Positions 22,289-32,174 of a stretch of 64,000 bases of DNA are shown in pieces. Made by a program: the position numbers and the translations under genes. The notes under the pieces are model-generated. The model did not search any database. It saw only the letters and a program-made list of their open reading frames with translations, and was not told the DNA's origin. Positions within the stretch are counted from its first letter, which is position 1. Every line of letters starts with the position of its first letter. Source of the stretch: Alitta virens (lineage: Eukaryota > Annelida > Polychaeta > Phyllodocida > Nereididae); NCBI GenBank assembly GCA_932294295.1, contig OW028580.1:13359374-13423373 (forward strand), read 5' to 3'.

Positions 22289-22612
22289 TTGAACATTCCC
22301 TATAACCAGTACTATATATCCTATATATTCATCTGGTTAAAACAAAATATCTCCAAAAGAAGTCATTTTCTGAAGCATCCTGTTATGATCCTGCTGGCTC
22401 TGCTAGGAAAGGATGTTTCCCAGGGCGGATATCCTGTTCCTTGGATCTTCATCAATTATTCATGCCATGACGTTTTTCTTAACAGGATCGTGACAATAGT
22501 CGTGATCAGGAAACGGCCACCACATGTCATGACCTTATATAGTATGCTGAATCTTTTAGTAGTGAAACGCAATCTTCAAGACCACTTTACTTTTGAGACA
22601 CTCTATGCATAA
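22289..22612 (+). other. Unrecognised 107-codon open frame
   Basis: The frame opens without a clear start context. It is one of the longest unbroken frames in the window but has no recognisable domain. Its composition follows local base content, and no good splice sites bound it. It is listed only for completeness. Confidence 0.12.
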
Positions 22613-22729
22613 AGTGTACACCAAGCGTTGGTCTAAACATTTAGCGTGTTGTTGTCATTGTAATTCACATCGCTATCAAGACAACCTTGCTATAAGTGTG
22701 TGTGTGATTAGGGCTTTACATCCTGTATT

Positions 22730-22880
22730 TCTGCACCTGATGGGCTAATTAGGACAGGCAGAGACGATGGCAATGAGACGAAGGATCAAACAGCCATCCA
22801 ACTTAGGTTCGACCGGGAATTGAACCCGGGACCCAGTGGTTGGAAGCCCAGCATGCTACCTCTGATCTAGGCCCCCCACC
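22730..22880 (-). repeat. tRNA-Gly-derived SINE or tRNA pseudogene
   Basis: On the minus strand, 22875-22803 reads like a tRNA. It has an A-box region (AGATCAGAGGTAGCATG), an anticodon arm with loop CTTCCAA (TCC, Gly-like), and the B-box GGGTTCAATTCCC. The acceptor stem does not pair well and extra sequence continues to about 22730. I therefore call it a SINE or pseudogene and not an active tRNA. Confidence 0.7.
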
Positions 22881-23058
22881 CTACAACCTTGCTATAAATG
22901 TCACCTCACAATCTGCTATTGGACCCTGTTTCGTTGTACATGAATCATTTTATGTCGCTGTTATGGAGCTGACACAGGGATCTTTGCCCTGAATGCCTTA
23001 TTTCTGAGGATTGCAACTGTCGCCACTATAATAACCGCCAATGGATAGACTTGCAGGC

Positions 23059-23073
23059 GCTGGCCTCTGGTGG
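23059..23073 (-). promoter_or_regulatory. CTCF-like motif
   Basis: On the minus strand CCACCAGAGGCCAGC matches 14 of 15 positions of CCASYAGRKGGCRSY; the mismatch is in the GGC core (GCC). Because of that core mismatch, binding is uncertain. Confidence 0.3.
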
Positions 23074-23313
23074 ATAATATCAGTGTTTAAGCCAATAAGA
23101 CGCCAGTTTACACGACGACGCAATGACGCCATTTTCTAAATATGGTAGTGCTTTCTAAGGCCTTCTCTCATTGTGCAATAAGTGTCTGTTTCAACCAATA
23201 AGAAAAGAGATGTATAAACGCACAAATTAAGGCCATACAGGGCCAAAGTCGCTGTGCCAGCTCCCAAGCATAGTGATCTTTAATTTAATTGCCAAGGGAA
23301 AAATGCTGTTATA

Positions 23314-23928
23314 CAGTTGTGGTCAAAAATTTGCATATATTTGAACAGAAACCATTTTTCTCAAATACATTACTAACAACCTAGGTTTTATGCTGAGTCT
23401 CCTAAGCAGTGACTGTTTAATCAATCCATAATGTGAACAAAAAAGAATCTATCAACAGATTGTATCAGAAACACAGAAACATCATAGATAGATAGATAGA
23501 TCGATATGGGAAATGCAGCCCTCTAAGGCAAGTTCTTGCCGATATCGAAGGTTGATTGATGAGGTTAGAGAGAGGGAGTCCACCCATGTTACACATTTAC
23601 CCATAGGTGGGATCTTTTACTTGCCTCATCCGAACGACATCCAGCTGGGATGATGCTCATGTATTAGGATTATAGCATTTTAAAATTGAAAAATACTACA
23701 ATATTTCATTGCATTACTGGAGTGTATGCACACCTTTTTGACCGATCAAAAATTTGATATTTAAAAACGATCCTGCATTTTGTCAAAAGTATTGAATGAC
23801 TAAAAATAAATGTTTTCAATAAATGCTTTTAGTAATATATCTGAGAAAGAATTATATTCTTAAATGACAGATTAAGTGCACTTTAGTAATGGTTATCTGT
23901 TTTCTGTTTAAATTTTTGACCGCAGCTA
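23314..23928. mobile_element. Tc1-like element with nested repeat
   Basis: The left end, CAGTTGTGGTCAAAAATTTG, is preceded by TA. The right end on the other strand, TAGCTGCGGTCAAAAATTTA, matches over about 15 of 19 positions. These starts are typical of Tc1-family inverted repeats. The 615-bp interior has no transposase and is interrupted at 23490-23660 by an (AGAT)n tract and a family C repeat, so it is an old, inactive copy. Confidence 0.75.
23500..23662 (+). repeat. SINE-like repeat family C, nested copy
   Basis: It contains CCCATGTTACACATTTACCC, GGTGGGATCTTTTACTTGCC and CATCCAGCTGGGATGATGCT. It lies inside the Tc1-like element at 23314-23928 and so inserted later. Confidence 0.75.
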
Positions 23929-24139
23929 AATATTTTTTGTTACCTAAATAAAATTAATTGATTTCATAAAGTCAGTAGATATTTGAAAATTGACACCACC
24001 TATTTTTCGACGCAATACCCGTTATTAAGACCACTCACCTCATTATTAAGACCACCCTCACTACAAAGACCATGGACTGATTTAAGGAGACACCATCCGT
24101 GTTATATTGCCTCAATGCGGTTGGCCTGAACATTGTAAG

Positions 24140-24265
24140 ACAGTTTATGTCACCACCAGCCAGCTGCAAGCAGGCGTTATGATGAGATGATAAGGCTTGA
24201 AGTCCACAGCATGCTACACATTTACCTCATGGATGGGGTCTTTAACTTACCCCAGCCTAGAAACC
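24140..24265 (+). repeat. SINE-like repeat family C, copy
   Basis: It contains ATGATGAGATGATAAGGCTT, CATGCTACACATTTACCTCA and GGATGGGGTC. The 3' block is missing. Confidence 0.7.
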
Positions 24266-24420
24266 ATTCACTGTTACCATTTGTCTTACTAAAGGCAGTC
24301 ATGTAGCTAGCTTCATTCATGGTATTGTATGCTTCCTCGCTATTTTTAACTACCCACATCGATATTGAGAACACCTCACTATTAAGACCACCTTGCAAAT
24401 GATGGCAACAAAATTCCTAT

Positions 24421-24640
24421 CCTAGTATCTTATTGTATCTTATAGTATCTTATCGTATCTTATGGTATCTTATAGTATCCATAGTATCTTATCGTATCTT
24501 ATAGTATCTTATCGTATCTTATAGTATCTTATAGTATCCTATCCTCTCCCATCCTCTCCCATCCTATCCTATCCCATCCTATCCTATCCTATCCTATCCT
24601 ATCCTATCCTATCCTATCCTATCCTATCCTATCCTTACTC
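24421..24640. repeat. TATCTTATMG decamer array grading into (TATCC)n
   Basis: First come ten-base units TATCTTATAG/TATCTTATCG (24421-24535), then CTCCCATCCT transitional units, then about 17 near-perfect pentamers TATCC (to about 24636). One simple repeat appears to have evolved from the other. Confidence 0.92.
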
Positions 24641-24735
24641 GTCCCTTGTATACTTGTAACCTCGCTATTAAAATCATCCTGTATTTACAAGACCAGTGAA
24701 GTGGACATTTTTAAGGGTCTCTACAGTAAAGGTCC

Positions 24736-24768
<33 letters not shown>

Positions 24769-25375
24769 ACAAACGAACAAGGGTTGCAATGTGGTGTGTT
24801 TATGATGAGTGACATTGATATTATTATGTTAAGGTAATTGAATAAATCTCAGCTAGTGCGTACCACCGAGCTGTTATGCCAAGCACTCCTACAGCATTGC
24901 AGAACATGTTGAGCTACAGAGACAGGAAAATTGTTTAAGTTAAACTTACATCGAAATAGACAATTAATTGCAGCCAAACATGCAAAAAATGTTATGCCTT
25001 GTAATTAAAATATACAGTGTGACAATTAATTTATTCAACACAGCAATTCTAGACCATTTGTACACTTCTTTTTTTTATTTCTTTAAACAAAAAAGAAGCT
25101 ACACCGATTAGGCCATTGGTTTTAAAGATATAATTACATATTAATGGTGCAATAGAGCATTTTGGTTTCTCAAATTAAAGAAGAATCATTTAAGCAAACA
25201 ATATACGGAAATCAGACTCATAGATTCAAGACAGACAGACAGACAGACAGATTTACTGTTTTTTGCTGGAGAACAGCTTGAATGAACTAGATCTTTTAAA
25301 ACACAGCTTTGTGACATCAAGCAGATCATGCATGACATGTAAACAGCACCAAGTCTGATCAGCTGTAAAAGCAAC

Positions 25376-25431
25376 ATGGCCAAACCCTTGAAAGAACTTG
25401 AGCCAGATCTGGAAGAACATGGTCTGCGGGG
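25376..25431 (+). CDS. Weak candidate first exon
   Basis: An ATG in good context (AACATGGCC) opens 18 codons, MAKPLKELEPDLEEHGLR, which are acidic and helix-prone. They end in phase 2 at GG|GTGAGT, a near-consensus donor. No partner exon was found. GTGGGACCCA is repeated immediately downstream, so the donor may be part of a short repeat. Confidence 0.18.
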
Positions 25432-25696
25432 GTGAGTGGGACCCAACCCTGAGGGGGTAGGTGGGACCCAGAAAATGGATGAATACTCCCTTAGGTGTGA
25501 GTGCAATGAATGGGATTATTTAGAGTGGGTAGGGCATGTTTGTAACCATATGTACTCGAGGAAAGGGATTTAATTAATATAAACCGGTACAACACTTCAG
25601 TTTGACTTGAAATGCTCAGTTTTGGTGAGATAAGGTTTAATTAAGTAAAGGTCGATGGTGATGGCGCAATCATTGCAAGCTTCTCCGTTAAGAATC

Positions 25697-25893
25697 CAAC
25701 CAGCGGACCTGTCCAAGCATGTGTCTTTCTCAACTCCATGGGGAGCATGCAGCCCTTGACAGAGTCAGGTATTCATGCCTACCTATACAGTTACAAAGGA
25801 TATGCTCATTTCCTCCATGCCATGTTATGGACTCGAACCTACAACCTTGCTTTCTGCGAGCAAGCACCTTAATTGGCCATCAGACCACGGCAA
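25697..25893 (-). repeat. tRNA-derived SINE (family B)
   Basis: On the minus strand this reads GCCGTGGTCTGATGGCCAAT (A-box region), an anticodon-arm hairpin CTTGCTCGCAGAAAGCAAG, the B-box GGTTCGAGTCC and a 3' body GAGTTGAGAAAGACAC. It is the same family as 17621-17945. The tRNA head is well preserved, which suggests a fairly recent insertion. It lies about 65 bp downstream of the GNAT-like exon. Confidence 0.8.
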
Positions 25894-25957
25894 CTTTAAA
25901 GAAATGAGGGAATGCGCTGTACTGCATATATATTGATGTTTGGTATGGCCATTTTGG

Positions 25958-26218
25958 TTAACTAGCTTTGGCACAGAATGTGAACAACAACTTATACTGC
26001 AGGCCTATCATAATATCCCTTGTGACAACAGCAACACCAAAGAAATTTCTGATAAATTCTCCTTGAAACCTAAGAGTGAATTTAAGATACATTATATGTA
26101 GGTCTTTTGTGACCTCAACAGGTCGGTAAAATTCATAGTTTTGATTAAATTCGGGGATCTTTTTGTAGACAATTTCAGCTAATTTGACACAATCTTCCTT
26201 TTTCCCTATCTTTATCAT
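25958..26218 (-). CDS. GNAT acetyltransferase-like N-terminal exon (SSAT-like)
   Basis: Starting at ATG 26216-26218, the 86-codon frame begins MIKIGKKEDCVKLAEI. This matches the usual start of spermidine/spermine-type GNAT acetyltransferases, where a basic strand is followed by a (K)xEDC helix. It continues with a VEVTKDL segment, like the V-x-x-T-x-x-DL of that family, then FFGVAVV and MIGLQYKLLFTF, resembling the beta strands that lead toward the acetyl-CoA site. The catalytic half with the R/Q-x-x-G-x-G/A loop is absent. Either the exon ends at a donor GTATAAG (exon 25998-26218), or the gene is truncated by the stop at 25958-25960. Family GNATs are about 150-175 residues, so this is at most half. 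No downstream exon was found. Confidence 0.42.
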   Translation of the reverse strand: MIKIGKKEDCVKLAEIVYKKIPEFNQNYEFYRPVEVTKDLHIMYLKFTLRFQGEFIRNFFGVAVVTRDIMIGLQYKLLFTFCAKAS

Positions 26219-26296
26219 GGCTTATAAGTCACAGCGTATACCCTAACCTCACCAAATAAAATAGTCTCTTTTCTTGCAACCTCAGTGACATTTTTC

Positions 26297-26312
26297 GGGG
26301 GGGGGGGGGGGG
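26297..26312. repeat. G16 homopolymer
   Basis: Sixteen consecutive G. Two other long tracts lie nearby: G11 at 26440-26450 and C12 at 26509-26520, with short G-runs in between. The set has quadruplex-forming potential. Confidence 0.95.
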
Positions 26313-26339
26313 CAGATTTTGCTAACAGGATAAATGGTG

Positions 26340-26415
26340 ACACCCACAGCGTCGTGGGTGACGTCTGACGTCGCATCACAGCGTCTTAGCGCAGCGTCTT
26401 AACACCTGCGACGTT
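26340..26415 (-). promoter_or_regulatory. CpG-rich block with tandem CRE half-palindromes
   Basis: TGACGTC is repeated head to tail at 26359-26365 and 26366-26372, within a stretch holding repeated GCGTCTTA and other CpGs. It lies 120-200 bp upstream of the GNAT-like ATG on the minus strand and could be its promoter. The CpG density stands out from the AT-rich surroundings. Confidence 0.4.
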
Positions 26416-26604
26416 GCTGTTAACCCCAGGATGTAGTAAGGGGGGGGGGGAGTTGGTTAGTTAGGGGAGAGGGGGTAGGACTGTCCTAGTTGGATTAAGA
26501 GGATTTGACCCCCCCCCCCCTCTTTCTACTCCCACGCCTATTTACCCATGCTAGAAATAGAACTCTTCCTTATGGAAGGTCAATCTTGAAGGTCAATCTT
26601 TTTG

Positions 26605-26696
26605 TTAGTTAGTAAGTTAATTAGTAAGTTAATTAGTTAGTTAGTTAGTTAATTAGTAAGTTAATTAGTTAGTTAGTTAGTTAATTAGTAAGTTAA

Positions 26697-26727
<31 letters not shown>

Positions 26728-26728
26728 T
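26605..26728. repeat. (TTAG)n microsatellite with higher-order pattern
   Basis: TTAG tetramers are broken by a repeated TTAATTAGTAAG variant, giving a higher-order periodicity. It ends in eight or more clean TTAG units. Confidence 0.93.
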
Positions 26729-27320
26729 GAACAACCTAGGTGTTGGTTAAATCATCCATAAAATTAAATACACATACATTTTATTAACAAGTTCACTACC
26801 TGGTAACTTGCACTGAAATTTAATAATTTTCCATATTTCCGATATTCTTTTCCCAGTTATTAAAGTCCTTTTTTCATCCCCATCCCCGTGATTTACTATT
26901 CTCATCATATGATTAAAATATAATGTCAATCTTAAATAACAAAATAACAAAAATGTAAAATCTATCCGCAATTAGGCATAATGTTCACTATCACTGAGGT
27001 CCACAAGAGTACATTTTGGAGACCGCAACAAATGCATGATTAAACAGGCGCCACAAATTCATTAATAAATTAACAATACAAGACATTGTAACTTAAATAA
27101 AGAATATATGTCTGTGTTTGCAAAAGGAAATTCAATGAAATTCGATGATATGACACTTCTTTCGAAATCATTTTCTCCAAGATGAACATTCATGAGAGTG
27201 AGTCCTTATGGAGGCAGGTTTTCCCCAACGGGTACAGCCTTTGGGGTACGAAAGAAGGGGCAAAACACTAAACCCTCTTGGGGTAGAACCAGATTAATAA
27301 GATATACAAGCTGCGTCGCA

Positions 27321-27460
27321 CAGTGATACCTCGCCATTAAGACAGCTTTCTTGCATATAATAGTGGCTTTAATGGTTAGGTGGTCTTATTAGTGAGGTGA
27401 TGAGGTCTACACTGTGAAGTGGTCTTAAAAGCAAGGTGGTCATTTGATAAGGTTTTATTG
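27321..27460. mobile_element. Pogo-like MITE (TTAAGACCACC family)
   Basis: The left end is CAGTGATACCTCGCCATTAA. The other strand of the right end reads TACAATAAAACCTTATCAAA with GACCACCTTGC following. AGGTGGTCTTA occurs internally. The CAGT start and (T)TAAGACCACC subterminal repeats define the family also seen at 61-62.6 kb. Confidence 0.65.
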
Positions 27461-27934
27461 TAATTTTAATTTACCGTTTCATAATCTTTGTAACTTAGGT
27501 ATTTTTATGTGAAACTATATACATTCTTAAGAAATATTCTTTTAGCATCATAAATGGGTTTTGAGTTTAATATAAGCGTAATACAAAATGTATAGACCTA
27601 GCTGATCTATGCGTGTAACAATTAAAGCATATTTTACATCTGAAATTTTAAGAAAGTACTATTTACATAATGTTTCTATGGCAACTAGAATCATTTCCGA
27701 ATGTGCCCATTTCATTCATCAGATATTTCTAGAGTTTGTATCCATTGTTTGCCTGAGTGTGTTGTCTTTGAGTTTGGAGGCTATTTCCTTACATCCGGGC
27801 ACCTGCTCTAACTCTCCTAACAAGGAGTCGTAAACCACGGCACGTGCTGTGATTGACCAATGAGAGTAAAGTATTTGCCTGGCGTTCCTTATTGTAGTGT
27901 CTGAATCAGACTGGATGCTGCTACACTCTGAAGT

Positions 27935-28036
27935 CCACCACATGATATAGGAGTTAGGAGTCCACACCATGTTAATGACATATATTTTTATCCCCCCCCC
28001 CATATATCACCATTACGTCTGTCCCTGATGTTAGTC

Positions 28037-28069
<33 letters not shown>

Positions 28070-28200
28070 AAAGTTGATCTTGGACTTCCAAGAAAACTTG
28101 TAACCTATAGACAGATATATGAGATGATTGGTCAGGTAGGCCATGAGAGCCCACACCATGTTGCACATCCATATCATCATTACTTCTGCCTGGTAACTGG
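27935..28200 (+). repeat. Two partial family C repeats and an (AT)n tract
   Basis: GGAGTCCACACCATGTTAAT (about 27956) and GAGAGCCCACACCATGTTGC (about 28145) are core fragments of family C. They flank an (AT)n microsatellite at 28037-28070. Confidence 0.6.
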
Positions 28201-29690
28201 ACGTCAGTTTCGGAGCAATTGAGAAATTGACATCAATTGCATAACGTCTGACAATGATGCCTTTATTTCAAATTCCTACAAGACCTTGAATTTGAGTGCC
28301 TGCCAACCGTGTGTTCCCTGTTAATGCTTTAAGAACGCTTAATTACTGAGTTCTATTGTCAATTAAGAGAACGTTGCAAGCCGATTGGTTATGCGCTTTG
28401 ACACCAGAGGACGACCCGTGCAAATCAAACAATTATCAGCAGAAGTTTAATTGACAGAAATTGTGTCAGTGGGGCTGAATGTGCCCTGATTTTTAATTTG
28501 AAACTGAATAGTCGAATTATTGGGTGGCAATACACATAGTTAGTATTGAAAATCAAAATTGTTGAGAATGTTGATTATTATTGTCAATTATTCCAATCAA
28601 ACCTGACGGAACAGAGTCACTGATGCGTATCATTCGGAAATTTGAATATGAAGTGTGATGCAATGACCATTTTGAACAGTGGGGGTGATATTGAATGCTT
28701 AGGATTATTTCAAGTTTGTCCATAAAATCAAACAAATGAACAACCAAGCAAACAAAAATAGAAGAACCATTAATTAAGATAATCAACCAATCAACTGGCC
28801 GCAACAATGTACTTGAATATTATCAAACTGGTTTTATCCATTAAAAACATTTGCAGTTATTCTATCTTTCTTTTTTTCTTTCTTTTTTTTTTTTGTTCTT
28901 TCTTTCAGTTATGTACCTTTATATAAATGATATAGGCCTTAAGTAAACATCGAATTAATAAATTATCCTTGTTATACTTTCTTGTGACATCACCATATTT
29001 TCTCCAGGCATTACAATTGAATTTATCATATGAAAATATTAAAATAAAGTTTGTGATATAATCTGAAATCTACATAGAAAACACTTGATATATAAAAACG
29101 ACCTTAATAGCAAGGTTCTATTATACTGCTTAAGACCTTAACATTGGCCCTTAAGATATATCATTAGATGAAGTTTTGGGGGAAAAACGACTGGATAGGA
29201 AGTTACAGGAATTGTGCATGGGCGAACTTCCTCCTGACATGTTTCAGATTTGATTGTTTTCTTCTTTTCGGGTAGGATTAAGAGAACTGAAATTTCCACA
29301 GGAAACGGAAGTATTTTATTCAGTTCAGATCGCGCGTGCTCTTTAAAACTTAAGGCGGATTAAATGCTTGATTAAACTGCATGACAATGGGATAAGTTTG
29401 AAATGCAGGTTGAAATTTTGAACAGTTCATAGTTCAACAAATATCATGCAGTCATGTAAAGCTAAACTTGGCTACAGTATTTTTTCATTTATTTTTTGGC
29501 TACATAGAAACAAGATTTCATTGAAATTGCTAGGCTACAGGATTTTATTAAAACGTGAACGACTCTTGTTACTGGCAGTTTACACCAGAAATATCATGAC
29601 AGTATTTGTCCTTGACAACTGATCATAATAAAAGGACAACTGATATATATATATATATAAAAATGTAAGTCACTATCATTAGAAAAAAAA
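28201..29690. other. No gene seen; one MITE terminus
   Basis: AT-rich DNA with a pyrimidine (TTTC)n-like tract at 28860-28910. Near 29099-29135, on the minus strand, GCAGTATAATAGAACCTTGC then TATTAAGG marks one end of a pogo-like MITE. The 84-codon minus frame at 28553-28807 is not recognised. Confidence 0.45.
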
Positions 29691-29699
29691 AAAAATTGC

Positions 29700-29820
29700 A
29701 TGGTCCCAATGCATGACTAGCGGCAGGCAGACGTGAAATAAAGTTTGGAGCAACACCATGTTACATAATGCCCTCATGGGTGGGGTGTTTTCCTTGCCTT
29801 AGCATAGACACTGAACACGA
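29700..29820 (+). repeat. SINE-like repeat family C, copy
   Basis: It contains ACACCATGTTACATAATGCC, CTCATGGGTGGGGTGTTTTCC and TTGCCTTAGCATAGACACTG (each split by at most one change from consensus). It is the last family C copy before the triplicated region. Confidence 0.75.
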
Positions 29821-29997
29821 GACAAAGTAACGAAACAAACACCATTCATAATCACATTTTAAATATGGAAGTACTCAAATTCCTTTATTTTGTTAGTAAC
29901 AGATTTTAGAGGAGGTTGAATTTGAAAGGCAAAACCGCGAGACCCCCCACCTAAAGTGTTGCCTTTTGCATGTTCCCAATTCTTTTCTTTGGCCAAG

Positions 29998-30096
29998 TCA
30001 AATTTGCTGCCTATGAGTTCTGATTTTCTGTTGAAACTCATCCTTTTCCCCTTCATTGCTTGAAAGCTTTCGGCTAACAGTGTTAGGGCCAGCCAT
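29998..30096 (-). CDS. Unrecognised candidate exon just left of the triplication
   Basis: On the minus strand AAAATGGCTGGC starts a 32-codon frame, MAGPNTVSRKLSSNEGEKDE onward, charged and coiled-coil-like, ending at TGA 29998-30000. A second frame on the same strand is open across 29859-30146 and includes GGGSRGFAFQIQPP. The two overlap in different frames, so at most one is real, or a frameshift has occurred. No homologue is recognised. It lies about 90 bp from the left boundary of the 9.5-kb units. Confidence 0.2.
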   Translation of the reverse strand: MAGPNTVSRKLSSNEGEKDEFQQKIRTHRQQI

Positions 30097-31375
30097 TTTG
30101 TTAGGAATGTGCGAAGAGCATTATATTTCATCCTCGACAAAGCCACACTAGATTGTCGATTAAATCCTCTGCACTTTCTTTGACCAAAAACGCTTTAAAG
30201 GAATTCTTCAGATATCTGCGGAAACTGAAAACCTGCCATATACTCTCCCCCAAAAAGACTTATGGTCCCTCTCTTGCCCCTTCATTTGTGTGAAATACTC
30301 CAATTTCAACTTGTGTTGCCAACAAGTGCACACAGCTTCCAAGAACTAAATGTCCATGGAGTGGATGCATTCCACCTATACAAATGTATATTTTCTTCAT
30401 ATTTCATCCCCCCTAGACAAATTGCAAAGTTTCGCCACTGTTAAAAGATGCCAGTGTGTTAAAGCAACCAATATTTTCTGCAAAAGACACATGATATAAC
30501 TGTGTTTATGGTCAGCTGGTGTGAACATTGTCTAAAGCTGGTCAATGCAGAAAGGTTAAAAAGAAAGTGAATGAATGTAGCTCTGGAAATTACTCAATAT
30601 TTCAATCCGAATACAATCCTAAGACGTTTAATCAGAAAAGTCAAATGTTATTGTCTGCCAATACCAACTCATTTTCTATGGTTAATATTTCTTGTAGCAT
30701 GAAAACTGATAATGAATGACATGTTCAATGTAAAAGTGGCAGAAACCTTACAAGTAGGACTAGCTTTAAGCTTGAGGTTACCTTAATTATGAGGTAATTT
30801 GCTTAAATTTAAATAGTCTGGAGTTGTACAATTGTACATTTATATTAATTATAAGCTTTCATAAGCACTTAAATTGCCCAAAAAGAAGAATTACAATTTA
30901 TTTTTACTTCATTATTAGCTAAACTCAATTTGTGGATCAAACTACTTTTTTCTGTCTCTTCTGTCTTCAGATAGTGAAATGACAGCCTATTCAAATTACA
31001 TTGCATGTATTTATAATAACGCCCAGGCTTTTGAAGTCCGTTGTCAGATTATGACAGTTATTAGTTTTTATAATTTCACATAAAACTTAACATGCTTTTG
31101 ATAATCAGGAACAATGAAAAAATTCAACTTTTCTTTGATGGGGCTTCCATTTCAGCTGACAATCAGTGCTTAAATTTGACAATTTCCATGATGCAATAGC
31201 TGACAAAATAAGTCAAATATTTAGGGTAATATAAAAAAATATGCTTGCATTAATTTCCTAATGCGTTTTATAACAGCATATATCAGAGTTGACATGTTAA
31301 AAGTGTGTATCAGAAAGTCATACTTAGGGAAATTATTTGGTGGTGGTGGTGCAACTTCTGAAGACTTCACTGTGC

Positions 31376-32174
31376 ATGACCATGATGGGCTTTTGTGACT
31401 CACAAATAGCATCAAACTATGGCTATAGCTTTTTATTCACAGGGTGAGGAAAAATAAGTCAGCCTTGCCAGTTTATGGCCCACCTTAAAGCCTGTTCATC
31501 TCCATGAGTAATCCTTCAGGTTTTCAGAAACATGTGTCATCAATGACTCATTATTACCAATAACAACAGCATGAATGGAAAGCCTCCATTCTAGCAGAAG
31601 TCGCTTTGATACACTTGTCACTGTGGCCTGCTTTGTATGATATCCATAAAAACAAGAGTCATTTGTCAAAACTGGGATCATATCTTTATATCAAAACTGG
31701 GATCATATCTTTATATCAAAACTGGGATCATATCTTTATATCAAAACTGGGATTATGTGTGGTCGAATTGGTCAGTCCCTTTAAGCTATGCTAAGGTGAA
31801 ACTTAGATATTTACAGATGGTTTTTTATTTACTTATTTACCTATTTCGATTTTTAGTAAATTATAATTTTTCTTAGCTCATTTATTTAGTTAACTCATTT
31901 ATGTGTACCTTTTATTTTTAATTTCTTCATAATATTATATTTCGAAACTTATTCCATGAATTTAAACTCAACATAATATATGAGGTTAGCTCTTTCCGAT
32001 TGTTTCGCTATATTTCCTGGCTTTGTCTCAATGTGATATCTTGTTGTCTGTTTCAGGTGTACAGGTCCATCAATTAATGCTGATTCCTGTGAGCGTCTGC
32101 AGACCATTAACACACTTTGCAGCAGGAAACCATTGCACCCAAGTCTGAGCTCTGATTCCGTTCATGAGATTTGA
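31376..32174 (+). CDS. Candidate two-exon gene in unit 1, 61 codons
   Basis: Exon 1 (31376-31443) starts at ATG and reads MTMMGFCDSQIASNYG, ending in phase 2 at GG|GTGAGG. Exon 2 starts at 32057 after TTGTCTGTTTCAG, a good acceptor, and phases correctly (GG+G). It reads on through a Cys-containing segment (SINADSCERLQTINTLC) to TGA at 32172-32174. AATAAATAAATAAA follows about 85 bp later. The exon 2 frame is unchanged in all three units, and the only difference I see there is a synonymous ACA/ACG. I do not recognise the protein; earlier exons may be missing. The intron holds the 25-bp VNTR. Confidence 0.33.
31668..31755. repeat. 25-bp VNTR, about 4 copies (unit 1)
   Basis: The unit is AAAACTGGGATCATATCTTT plus ATATC. 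Copies start at 31668, 31693, 31718 and 31743, the last being partial. Unit 2 has three copies and unit 3 has two. Confidence 0.95.

Larger units (their letters stand above)
24000..24735. mobile_element. Fragments of pogo-like MITEs with satellite inserts
   Basis: TTATTAAGACCACTCACCTC and ATTATTAAGACCACCCTC (24010-24055), CTCACTATTAAGACCACCTT (about 24380) and ACCTCGCTATTAAAATCATCC (24660) are terminal or subterminal repeats of the TTAAGACCACC MITE family. They are separated by a family C copy (24140-24265) and by simple repeats. Exact element borders cannot be drawn. Confidence 0.6.

Noticed and set aside
22803..22875. Functional tRNA-Gly gene on the minus strand
   Set aside because: The anticodon arm and B-box look right, but the acceptor stem does not pair and the sequence continues into a SINE-like body.
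25186..25506. 106-codon minus-strand open frame as a gene
   Set aside because: It spans a GACA microsatellite and reads as low-complexity Ser/Cys/Leu. The opposite strand has a better, though weak, exon candidate.
25708..25893. Functional tRNA gene on the minus strand
   Set aside because: The head has good A and B boxes, but it is followed by the family B SINE body shared with 17621-17945.
30262..30444. 60-codon plus-strand frame near the start of each unit
   Set aside because: The copies differ by nonsynonymous changes (Leu/Ser, Gln/Lys, Leu/Gln) with no silent excess, as expected of noncoding DNA.
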